A stretch of 5,059 nucleotides of DNA, from positions 1 to 5,059 of the forward strand of contig JACQVC010000303.1 in the NCBI GenBank assembly GCA_016209995.1, given 5' to 3'. Under the pieces are notes generated by a model, which did not search any database, was not told where the DNA came from, and saw only the letters and a list, made by a program, of their open reading frames with translations. The position numbers and the translations under genes were made by a program. The DNA comes from Gemmatimonadota bacterium (GTDB lineage: Bacteria > Gemmatimonadota > Gemmatimonadetes > Longimicrobiales > Gaopeijiaceae). Below are positions 1 to 5,059 of this stretch, one piece after another (the stretch's first letter is position 1; each line of letters begins with the position of its first letter).

Positions 1-133
1 CCATCGCGCGCCGCAGCTCGTCCTCCATGGCGGTCAGCGTGAGCGACTGCTGGGCGCGCAGTGCCCAGCCGGGCGCCAGGATCACCGTGAGGGCCACGGC
101 GAGCAGTCCCGCCGTCGAGCGTCGAGTTCTCAT
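1..133 (-). CDS. Second exported TldD/PmbA-like protein, N-terminal fragment
   Basis: Only the first 44 codons are inside the window; the gene continues beyond the left edge. The start is an ATG at 133-131, just 2 bp after the stop of the upstream TldD-like gene and 8 nt after an AGGAAG ribosome-binding site. Residues 1-27 form a classical signal peptide: basic MRTRR, a hydrophobic core (GLLAVALTVILA), then an ALRA-type cleavage site near residue 27. The mature start reads SLTLTAMEDELRRAM. This mirrors SPLLDILQSELERNV at the mature start of the neighbour (shared pattern L, two residues, I/M, two residues, E-L-x-R), so a tandem paralogue is likely. The catalytic part is not visible, so a TldD/PmbA-type peptidase partner is an inference from that short match and from the tight coupling. 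Another secreted protein that merely shares the operon cannot be excluded. Confidence 0.6.
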   Translation of the reverse strand, partial: MRTRRSTAGLLAVALTVILAPGWALRAQQSLTLTAMEDELRRAM

Positions 134-135
134 CG

Positions 136-1830
136 TCACGACTTCCTGGGTGGTGCCGGGAGAATCGGCAGTGCCTCGGGCGACAGCGCCTTCTTCTGCA
201 CTTCCACCTCGCTGACGAGCAGCGAAGGGGAGGAGGCCGAGACGGGCACGTCACCGCTCTCGGCGCCGCACATGCCGTTGAACACCTCGACCGCGTCGCC
301 CGTGGCGACGATCTTGCCGAAGGCCGCGAGCGGCGTGCCGATCAGGTCGACCCCCCGCACAAGCTCCGCCGGCCGGCCGTCGGTGTAGATTCGGTAGACC
401 ACGTTCGGCAGCACGTTGAAGGCGTTGGGGCCGCCACGGCCCGTGGTCGTAAACCCACCCTCGATGCTGTCGAAGAGCAGGCCGAAGGGCTTGCCCTGGC
501 GCCGCGCCTCCTCCCGGAGCATCTCGAGGAGGCGCTCGGCGGGGACCGTGCGGCTCGACCGCACGATCAGGTTCGACTGGCGCGACACCGGCATGTAGCC
601 CGGTTCAGCGCGGCCGTGGCCGTTGGACCGCGGAAACGCGCTGAGCGGCGTGCGGTCGATCAGGAACGTCTTCAGCACGCCTTGATCGACCACGCTGACC
701 GGCCGGGCTTCGACACCCTCATCGTCGTAGAGGTAGTGCCCCATGAGCTCGATGTCGCCGAGCGTCCGCCGTGTCGGGTCGAAGATCACATTGAGGAACG
801 GCGGCAGGATCGGCTGATCGACGCGCTTGGCGAACGTCTGTCCGTCGTCGAGGTCCTTCTGCCGATGGCCCTCGACGCGGTGGCCGAAGATCTCGTGGAA
901 GAACACGCCGGCCGCGCGCCCGGAGAGAATCGCGGGCCCCGAGAAGGGATCGACGACGGGCGCGGCACCAAGGTCGCGGAGCAGCGCCACCATCCGGCGC
1001 ACCTCGGCGAGGAGCGCCGGCTCGTCGGGCAGCCCCTCGGGCGTCCGGGCGAAGTAGCTCGCATAGAGCGGCAGCTCCATGCCGTCCTTGGCCTTCGTCA
1101 TCGCCTGGATGAAGAGCCGGTATGACAGCCCGCCGGTCTGGATGGTCGAGCCCTCCGTGTTCGTGTAGTACCGGTTGGTCGCCTCGATGGTGAGCGAGAC
1201 GTTGCTGTTGAAGACGACGGGGTCGTCGGCAAACGGCGCCGAGATGCGGCGGAGCCGGGCCTCCCACAGGGGAATGTCCGGCGTATGGCTGACCGGCTCT
1301 TCGGTGAACGTCTGAGGCTCTTCGCGCGAGAAATCCGGAGCCGGGTCCTCCTGCTGGATCTTGGCGGCCACGTTCGTCCGGACACGCGTCAGCCCCTGCA
1401 CCGCCTGCTTGAACGCCCGGTCCGTCGCGCGCCACAGCGCCAGGCGGACCGGCTTCTCTTCGTCGGTCAGCGGCAGCGAAATCCGCGTCAGGCCGGAGGG
1501 CGCGCCCTGGAAGTCGCCGCGAAGCGGGTGTGTGTTGTCGAAATCGTAGTCGCCCACCCGTATCTGGGCCGTCGCCGACCGGCTGCGCGAATCATCGCTG
1601 CGTTCGAGCGCGCCGAACGCCGCGATGATGCGGGTGACGCGCTCGTCGTACACGGTGTAGCTGCCGAAGTACGGCGGCACCTCTTCACCGGCCAGCCCCC
1701 GCACGTTCCGCTCGAGCTCCGACTGCAGGATGTCCAGCAGGGGACTGCCGGCGGCACGGGCGGGCCTCGATCCCGGCCCGGCCAGCAGGCACACCGCCGA
1801 AGCCGCAACCAGGAATTTCAGTGTTCTCAT
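136..1830 (-). CDS. Exported TldD-like metallopeptidase (TldD/PmbA family)
   Basis: A 564-residue protein. Residues 1-27 look like a Sec signal peptide (MRTLKF, a hydrophobic core, ARA-A cleavage near 26/27), so the mature enzyme should act outside the cytoplasm. The metal site of the TldD family is visible: HEIFGH at 312-317 (HExxxH) inside GVFFHEIFGHRVEGHR, and a C-terminal GMCG with Cys521, followed by VPVSASSPSLLV as in TldD proteins. In E. coli TldD the two histidines and this cysteine bind zinc. E. coli TldD works in the cytoplasm with PmbA/TldE, degrading unfolded peptides and maturing microcin B17. The N-terminal part carries RVGDYDFDNTHP (91-102), a signature I associate with the exported branch of the family. 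It lies 52 bp after the metallophosphoesterase gene and 2 bp before a probable paralogue. The start is the only one that keeps the signal peptide; the ribosome-binding site is weak. The substrate is unknown. Confidence 0.9.
   Translation of the reverse strand: MRTLKFLVAASAVCLLAGPGSRPARAAGSPLLDILQSELERNVRGLAGEEVPPYFGSYTVYDERVTRIIAAFGALERSDDSRSRSATAQIRVGDYDFDNTHPLRGDFQGAPSGLTRISLPLTDEEKPVRLALWRATDRAFKQAVQGLTRVRTNVAAKIQQEDPAPDFSREEPQTFTEEPVSHTPDIPLWEARLRRISAPFADDPVVFNSNVSLTIEATNRYYTNTEGSTIQTGGLSYRLFIQAMTKAKDGMELPLYASYFARTPEGLPDEPALLAEVRRMVALLRDLGAAPVVDPFSGPAILSGRAAGVFFHEIFGHRVEGHRQKDLDDGQTFAKRVDQPILPPFLNVIFDPTRRTLGDIELMGHYLYDDEGVEARPVSVVDQGVLKTFLIDRTPLSAFPRSNGHGRAEPGYMPVSRQSNLIVRSSRTVPAERLLEMLREEARRQGKPFGLLFDSIEGGFTTTGRGGPNAFNVLPNVVYRIYTDGRPAELVRGVDLIGTPLAAFGKIVATGDAVEVFNGMCGAESGDVPVSASSPSLLVSEVEVQKKALSPEALPILPAPPRKS
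142..147 (-). promoter_or_regulatory. Ribosome-binding site of the second TldD-like gene
   Basis: AGGAAG on the minus strand lies inside the last codons of the upstream gene, 8 nt before the ATG at 133. With the 2-bp gap between stop and start, this suggests translational coupling of the two genes and supports the chosen start. Confidence 0.6.
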
Positions 1831-1882
1831 AACAGCAACGCCGCTCAGCGCCGCGAGGCGACCGGTTCCCCGAGGGAGATCA

Positions 1883-2773
1883 CTACGATTCTACCCCGAG
1901 ACCTGCCGTGCCGCCTGCGTGGTTTTGTCCGGTCGGGTGACTCGCACGCTCCAGGCGGGACAGGCGGTTCAAGGTCAGCAGCGCGACGTCCGGGGGGCAG
2001 TTGAGGCGGTACGGCACGTAGACCGTACCCACGCCGCGACTCACGAAGATCGTGGTGTTTTCGCTGCGCGCCGTCCCGGAGAGGACGGGGAACCGGCGTG
2101 CCCCGATGGCGCCGAGCCCCGGGAGGACAACCTGGCCGCCGTGCGTGTGCCCCGACAGCACCAAGCCGACGTCGAGCGCGGCGGCCTGCCGGAGCCGCCG
2201 TGGATCATGGGCCATCAGGAGCACCGGCGCCGTCGCGCCTTCGAGGACCCTGGCGATGGCGCTCGCGCGCTGCGTCCAGAACAGCAGGCCCGCGATCTCG
2301 AGAGGCTCGTGGTTGATTTCGATGCGGGCCCGCTGGTCCATGAGAACGGCGATGCCCTGTTTCTTCAGAGCCGCAGGCACCCCGCGATCGTCATCGTGGT
2401 TGCCCAGGGCCGCGAACACCCCGTGGGGAGCCGTCAGCCGTGCGAGGGCCTCGGCGCAGGGTGTGATGAACTCGCGCTGGCCCGTGGTGATGAAGTCGCC
2501 CCCAAGGACGATCAAATCCGGGCGGGCCGACAGCATCAGGTCTACGGCCGCTTCCACGTCCTCGCGGGCGACCATTCGGCTGTGATGCAGATCGGTGATC
2601 AGGCCGACCCGCAGCCCGTCCAGCGCCGGCGGCAGGCCCGACACGGGCAGCGATGCGCGGACGAGCTGGAGCTGGTGCCGGGCGTACAAGCCGCCGTAGG
2701 CGGCCGCTCCGGCGACGAGTCCGATGCCGCCAGTCGCCAGGCCGGTCAGCGCCGCCCGTCGGGAGATCAGCAT
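1883..2773 (-). CDS. Tat-exported metallophosphoesterase, YkuE/YaeI type
   Basis: A 296-residue calcineurin-like phosphoesterase with all metal-binding motifs in order: DLHH at 61-64, GGD at 91-93, GNHDD at 124-128, AHD at 188-190 and SGHTHGG at 207-213. These bind two metal ions in this fold. The N-terminus, MLISRRAALTG followed by an Ala/Gly-rich hydrophobic stretch to about residue 28, resembles a twin-arginine (Tat) signal. B. subtilis YkuE, a relative, is a known Tat substrate, and this subfamily has been linked to hydrolysis of UDP-sugar or lipid phosphoesters at the envelope. The exact substrate cannot be read from sequence. The start ATG has no upstream in-frame alternative and no clear ribosome-binding site. 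It lies 28 bp from the start of divergent tyrS and is probably the first gene of the operon with the TldD-like genes. The last 25 residues are a polar tail beyond the conserved domain. Confidence 0.9.
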   Translation of the reverse strand: MLISRRAALTGLATGGIGLVAGAAAYGGLYARHQLQLVRASLPVSGLPPALDGLRVGLITDLHHSRMVAREDVEAAVDLMLSARPDLIVLGGDFITTGQREFITPCAEALARLTAPHGVFAALGNHDDDRGVPAALKKQGIAVLMDQRARIEINHEPLEIAGLLFWTQRASAIARVLEGATAPVLLMAHDPRRLRQAAALDVGLVLSGHTHGGQVVLPGLGAIGARRFPVLSGTARSENTTIFVSRGVGTVYVPYRLNCPPDVALLTLNRLSRLERASHPTGQNHAGGTAGLGVES

Positions 2774-2781
2774 GCTGTGGG

Positions 2782-2793
2782 AGTATAGTAGCA
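2782..2793. promoter_or_regulatory. Candidate bidirectional -10 region between divergent genes
   Basis: This AT-rich island sits in the 28-bp gap between the two divergent start codons. On the plus strand TATAGT (2784-2789) is a five-of-six match to the -10 consensus. On the minus strand TGCTACTAT (2793 down to 2785) reads as an extended -10, and TATACT (2787 down to 2782) is another option. No convincing -35 was found in either direction. Transcription starting about 7 bases downstream would leave 5' leaders of only a few bases on both sides. This is an inference from motif and position only. Confidence 0.4.
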
Positions 2794-2801
2794 GCTTCGT
2801 G

Positions 2802-4082
2802 ATGGCGAGGATTTACGACGAACTTGACTGGCGCGGGGTGGTGTACGACGCCACCGAGGGAACGCGCGAGTTCGTCGCGCGCGAGCAAGTGCGCTGCTAT
2901 GCGGGCTTCGACCCGACCGCCTCCAGCCTCCACGTCGGGAACCTGCTGCCGATCATGGCACTCGCCCGGCTCCAGCGCTTCGGCCATACGCCGATGGCGA
3001 TTGTGGGCGGGGGCACGGGCCTCATCGGCGACCCCAGCGGGAAGAGTCATGAGCGCGCGCTGCTGAGCCGTGACGAGGTGGCGCACAACCTGGAGGCCAT
3101 CCGCGGGCAGCTCGCACGCTTTCTCGATTTCGAGGACCCTGCCAACCGGGCGCACATCGTCAACAACGCGGAGTGGCTGGACGCTCTCAGCGTGATGGCG
3201 TTTCTGCGCGACGTCGGCAAGCACTTCACCGTCAACTACATGCTGGCCAAGGAGTCGGTGAGGCGCCGAATCGACTCCGACGAGGGACTCTCGTTCACCG
3301 AGTTCAGCTATTTGATGCTGCAGGCCTACGACTTCCTGATGCTCTACGATCGCTATGGCTGCCGGTTGCAGCTGGGCGGGAGCGATCAGTGGGGCAACAT
3401 CGTCGCAGGGTGCGACTTGATCCGGAAGCTCCGCGGGGTGCAGGCCTTCGGCCTCGTGCTGCCGCTCGTCACGACCGCCTCGGGCGCCAAGTTCGGCAAG
3501 ACCGAAGCGGGCACGGTATGGCTGGACCCGGCGCGCACGTCGCCGTATCAGTTCTATCAGTTTTGGCTGAACGTCGAGGATCGCGATGCCGTGGCGTACC
3601 TGAAGTATTTCACCTTCCTGTCGCGCGACGAGATCGGGGCGCTCGAGGCCGCGACCGTGGAGGCGCCCGAGAAGCGCGAGGCGCAGCGCCGGCTGGCGCA
3701 CGAGGTCACCGGGCTCGTCCACGGCGCCGAGGCGGTCCGATCGGCGGAGCGCGGGGCGAAGGTGCTGTTTGATCCGAACGTGACGGCGCTTCCGGCGTCC
3801 TCGATTCTGGCCGTTGCCGGCGACGTGCCCTCGGCGGACCTCCCGGCCGAGCGGCTGGCCGGAGAGGGGCTGGCGCTCGTGGAGCTGCTCTCGACCACGG
3901 GCGTGGCGGCGTCCAGAGGGGACGCGACACGCCTCATCCGCAACGGTGGCATCTACCTCAACAACGAACGGGTCTCCGACGAACGCTTCCGGCTGACCAT
4001 GGACCGGACGATCGAGGGGCGCCTCGTGCTCATTCGCAAAGGCCAGAAGCAGAACTTCCTGGTCCGGATCACGAATTCCTGA
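2802..4082 (+). CDS. tyrS: Tyrosyl-tRNA synthetase
   Basis: A 426-residue class I aminoacyl-tRNA synthetase that charges tRNA-Tyr with tyrosine in the cytoplasm; E. coli TyrS has 424. Catalytic features are intact: GFDPT at 35-39, the HIGH-type motif HVGN at 44-47, GGATGLIGDP-like GGGTGLIGDP at 69-78, YDF at 176-178, LGGSDQWGN at 191-199 in the tyrosine pocket, and the KMSKS-type loop KFGKT at 230-234. An S4 RNA-binding domain covers roughly 357-421 (SRGDATRLIRNGGIYLNNERV). The start at 2802 aligns MARIYDELDWRG with the N-termini of TyrS proteins such as B. subtilis MTNLLEDLSFRG. An in-frame ATG at 2772 would add 10 residues and has a better ribosome-binding site (GGGAG, 2761-2765). It would overlap the divergent gene's start codon. 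No T-box leader is visible upstream, and there is no room for one. Confidence 0.97.
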   Translation: MARIYDELDWRGVVYDATEGTREFVAREQVRCYAGFDPTASSLHVGNLLPIMALARLQRFGHTPMAIVGGGTGLIGDPSGKSHERALLSRDEVAHNLEAIRGQLARFLDFEDPANRAHIVNNAEWLDALSVMAFLRDVGKHFTVNYMLAKESVRRRIDSDEGLSFTEFSYLMLQAYDFLMLYDRYGCRLQLGGSDQWGNIVAGCDLIRKLRGVQAFGLVLPLVTTASGAKFGKTEAGTVWLDPARTSPYQFYQFWLNVEDRDAVAYLKYFTFLSRDEIGALEAATVEAPEKREAQRRLAHEVTGLVHGAEAVRSAERGAKVLFDPNVTALPASSILAVAGDVPSADLPAERLAGEGLALVELLSTTGVAASRGDATRLIRNGGIYLNNERVSDERFRLTMDRTIEGRLVLIRKGQKQNFLVRITNS

Positions 4083-4110
4083 GCCTCGGCGTTCCAGGGC
4101 ACGATTCCTC

Positions 4111-4130
4111 CGGCCGACGTTCAAGGGCCG
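4111..4130 (+). terminator. Weak hairpin after tyrS
   Basis: CGGCC (4111-4115) can pair with GGCCG (4126-4130) around a 10-base loop, 28 bp past the tyrS stop. No T run follows, only AATTGC, so it is at best a weak or factor-dependent terminator or a 3'-end-protecting hairpin. Confidence 0.25.
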
Positions 4131-4147
4131 AATTGCAGGCAGGCCGT

Positions 4148-4176
4148 TTGACACGCGTGCGGGGGCGGGCTACGAT
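4148..4176 (+). promoter_or_regulatory. Strong sigma-70-type promoter for a non-coding transcript
   Basis: A perfect TTGACA (4148-4153) is followed after exactly 17 bp by TACGAT (4171-4176), a four-of-six -10 that keeps the key T, A and final T. Initiation would fall near 4183. No protein gene follows, so it should drive the structured RNA described next, or serve as an upstream promoter of the ribosomal RNA operon. Confidence 0.65.
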
Positions 4177-4182
4177 CAGGCA

Positions 4183-4354
4183 TCGCGCGGGTGTTGGCCG
4201 GTCGGATGGGCGGCAGCGACGCGCGTAGATATCGCGCCTAGGGGCTTGGTGCGCGGCATGCTCGGTTAGCCAATAACCGCTGATTGCCGAAGCCAGAGGG
4301 GTCGATGGCCTCCGGGGTAACCCCGGACCGGCAGGGACCCACCCCGGGCGCGCA
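4183..4354 (+). ncRNA. Candidate small structured RNA, possibly 6S RNA
   Basis: About 172 bases between the promoter above and a terminator-like hairpin fold end to end. CGCGCGGGTG (4184-4193) pairs with 4340-4352 (10 bp, one 3-base bulge), and GCCGGTC (4197-4203) pairs with GACCGGC (4326-4332). Directly inside, on the 3' side, CGGGG-TAA-CCCCG (4313-4325) makes a hairpin. The middle leaves a large bubble, then an apical part with competing helices: CAGCG 4214-4218 with CGCTG 4278-4282, CGCGC 4220-4224 with GCGCG 4251-4255, and CGGTTA 4263-4268 with TAACCG 4274-4279. Size, closing stem, bubble and 3'-side hairpin match 6S RNA, which binds housekeeping RNA polymerase as a promoter mimic. The stretch TTGGTG (4246-4251) then GCATGCTCGGT (4256-4266) resembles E. 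coli 6S, which as I recall reads TTGGTGAGCATGCTCGGT. No 4.5S, tmRNA or RNase P hallmark was seen. An unrelated sRNA or a long rRNA leader remains possible. Ends are approximate. Confidence 0.45.
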
Positions 4355-4413
4355 TATTGAACCCGCCGATCGGACGGTTGTGCGCGGAACCCTGGCGGGC
4401 GAGCCGGACCGAT

Positions 4414-4438
4414 TGCTCCTTGAACGGGGCACCTTTTT
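4414..4438 (+). terminator. Rho-independent-type terminator of the candidate RNA
   Basis: TGCTCC (4414-4419) pairs with GGGGCA (4426-4431, including one G-T pair) around the loop TTGAAC, and five T bases follow at 4434-4438 after a CC. The stem is short. It lies before the ribosomal RNA promoter, which fits the end of a separate transcript and insulation of the operon. It would place the primary 3' end about 80 bases past the folded domain, so trimming would be needed. Confidence 0.45.
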
Positions 4439-4481
4439 GCCTCCCGCGGGCCCGAATCGAACCTACGCGGTGACGAAGGGC

Positions 4482-4511
4482 TTGACAGCAGGTTTCAGCT
4501 TCTAGTACCGT
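4482..4511 (+). promoter_or_regulatory. Ribosomal RNA operon promoter
   Basis: A perfect TTGACA (4482-4487) is followed after 18 bp by TACCGT (4506-4511), giving initiation near 4518 and a leader of about 257 bases before 16S. An alternative -10, TAGTAC (4503-4508), would leave a 15-bp spacer and is less likely. The 40 bases upstream are not AT-rich, so no obvious UP element is present. Confidence 0.6.
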
Positions 4512-4520
4512 TAGAGGGTT

Positions 4521-4549
4521 CCCCTGAAGAACGTCAGTTCTGCTCGGGG
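4521..4549 (+). other. Early leader hairpin of the rRNA transcript
   Basis: AGAAC (4528-4532) pairs with GTTCT (4537-4541) around a GTCA loop, and CCCC (4521-4524) pairs with GGGG (4546-4549) outside an internal loop. It lies at the very start of the predicted transcript, upstream of boxA, where bacterial rRNA leaders often carry a boxB-like hairpin. Confidence 0.4.
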
Positions 4550-4598
4550 GCGGCCGATTCGATGCCCCGTTCGGCGGGTGCCCGGCGGTCGCAGGTCG

Positions 4599-4612
4599 GT
4601 TCTTTGAAAACT
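4599..4612 (+). promoter_or_regulatory. boxA antitermination element of the rRNA leader
   Basis: GTTCTTTGAAAACT closely resembles rRNA leader boxA elements of the TTCTTTGAAAAC kind, known from Gram-positive and other bacteria. In RNA form boxA recruits NusB-S10 and other Nus factors, so that RNA polymerase reads through the untranslated operon without Rho termination. Its place, about 160 bases ahead of 16S and downstream of the predicted promoter, fits. Confidence 0.65.
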
Positions 4613-4636
4613 AGATAGAGCGTGCAGTAAGGACCC

Positions 4637-4694
4637 GTTGAGTATCAGCATGGGTCGCCGATGGTGCAAGAGGCCGGAGGCGCCCACACTCAAC
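4637..4694 (+). other. Leader stem between boxA and 16S
   Basis: GTTGAGT (4637-4643) pairs with ACTCAAC (4688-4694). Inside it, GGG plus CGCC (4652-4654, 4656-4659, with a bulged T) pairs with GGCG plus CCC (4679-4685). The two 7-bp helices define a compact domain between boxA and the mature 16S. Its role in folding or processing the precursor is inferred. GACCC (4632-4636) with GGGTC (4652-4656) is a competing pairing. Confidence 0.4.
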
Positions 4695-4714
4695 AACGCA
4701 AGAACAACGCAAGA
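4693..4714 (+). repeat. Tandem 11-base direct repeat in the rRNA leader
   Basis: ACAACGCAAGA occurs twice with no gap (4693-4703 and 4704-4714). It is purine/A-rich and probably single-stranded, lying between two leader stems. It is most simply a small tandem duplication; no function is evident. Confidence 0.9.
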
Positions 4715-4734
4715 GCCAAATCAACAGGCGCTTG

Positions 4735-4774
4735 TGTTAGTTTTGCGCGCTCGGCAACGAGCGCGCGCAAGACT

Positions 4775-4779
<5 letters not shown>
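4735..4779 (+). other. Strong precursor hairpin abutting the 16S 5' end
   Basis: A hairpin of about 18 pairs is capped by a GCAA tetraloop (4754-4757, a GNRA type). GCGCTCG at 4747-4753 pairs with 4758-4764. A two-base bulge follows, then TTTTGC-side pairs reach 4773, and TGTTA (4735-4739) pairs with TAACA (4775-4779). The 3' arm includes the expected first bases of mature 16S, so the hairpin must be opened or cut during maturation. A role in RNase processing or early folding is inferred. Confidence 0.55.

Positions 4780-5059
<280 letters not shown>

Noticed and set aside
616..2004. Plus-strand open frames opposite the TldD-like gene (616-1125 and 1285-2004)
   Set aside because: They are antisense shadows of a gene with an intact signal peptide, metal motif and C-terminus. 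High GC makes such long chance frames common.
1730..2788. Plus-strand open frame of 352 codons opposite the phosphoesterase gene
   Set aside because: It is a mirror of a real gene with all catalytic motifs intact. The translation is low-complexity and shows no recognisable motif.
2702..2801. T-box or other riboswitch leader for tyrS
   Set aside because: There are only 28 bases between the divergent start codons, and no T-box sequence or terminator-antiterminator pair is visible.
2391..4154. Long minus-strand open frame of 587 codons antisense to tyrS
   Set aside because: It lies opposite an intact, clearly conserved tyrS, has the Arg/Ala/Gly/His-rich make-up typical of antisense frames in GC-rich DNA, then continues out of frame into the phosphoesterase gene. 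No domain was recognised.
4183..4354. Identity of the structured RNA as 4.5S/SRP RNA, tmRNA or RNase P RNA
   Set aside because: The conserved SRP apical loop (GGAAGCAGC type), tmRNA tRNA-like ends and RNase P conserved blocks (GAGGAAAGUC type) are all absent.
4441..4475. tRNA T-arm-like GGTTCGATT on the minus strand (4463 down to 4455)
   Set aside because: The flanking bases do not form the five-pair T stem, and no acceptor, D or anticodon arms could be placed around it.
4238..4505. Small open frames on both strands (64 and 73 codons) in the tyrS-16S gap
   Set aside because: They lack ribosome-binding sites and protein-like composition, and they cross the predicted RNA helices, the terminator and the rRNA promoter.

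Overview
The window comes from a GC-rich bacterial chromosome. The first 285 bases or so of a 16S rRNA gene sit at the right edge. Their wording (CAACGCTGGCGGCGTGCC, then a short variable helix, GGGGGATAACGTCCCGAAAGG and TAATACCGCATGACATCC) resembles Acidobacteriota, perhaps a Vicinamibacteria (subgroup 6) type. This placement is from memory, without a database search. The protein content fits: secreted TldD/PmbA-like peptidases with the RVGDYxFDNT signature are, as I recall, common in Acidobacteriota.

Left part (1-2773, minus strand): three genes run right to left. The first is a Tat-exported calcineurin-like metallophosphoesterase of the YkuE/YaeI type. After 52 bp comes a complete TldD-like metallopeptidase with its own signal peptide. 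After only 2 bp a second signal-peptide protein begins that looks like a paralogue; it runs off the left edge. The spacing suggests one operon devoted to exported hydrolases.

Centre (2774-4082): tyrS, encoding tyrosyl-tRNA synthetase, points the other way. Only 28 bp separate the two chosen start codons. That gap holds a near-symmetric AT-rich motif that could act as a -10 element in both directions.

Right part (4083-5059, plus strand): no protein gene is supported here. There is a textbook sigma-70-type promoter (TTGACA, 17 bp, TACGAT), then about 170 bases that can fold end to end, then a terminator-like hairpin with a T run. I read this as a small non-coding RNA gene, with 6S RNA the leading candidate. 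Next come the ribosomal RNA promoter (TTGACA, 18 bp, TACCGT), a structured leader with a boxA antitermination element, a tandem 11-base repeat, a strong hairpin abutting the 16S 5' end, and the 16S gene itself.

Taken together this is mostly a housekeeping locus. No mobile element, CRISPR array or phage gene was seen. The least ordinary items are the candidate structured RNA, the exported TldD-like pair and the compact divergent start region.
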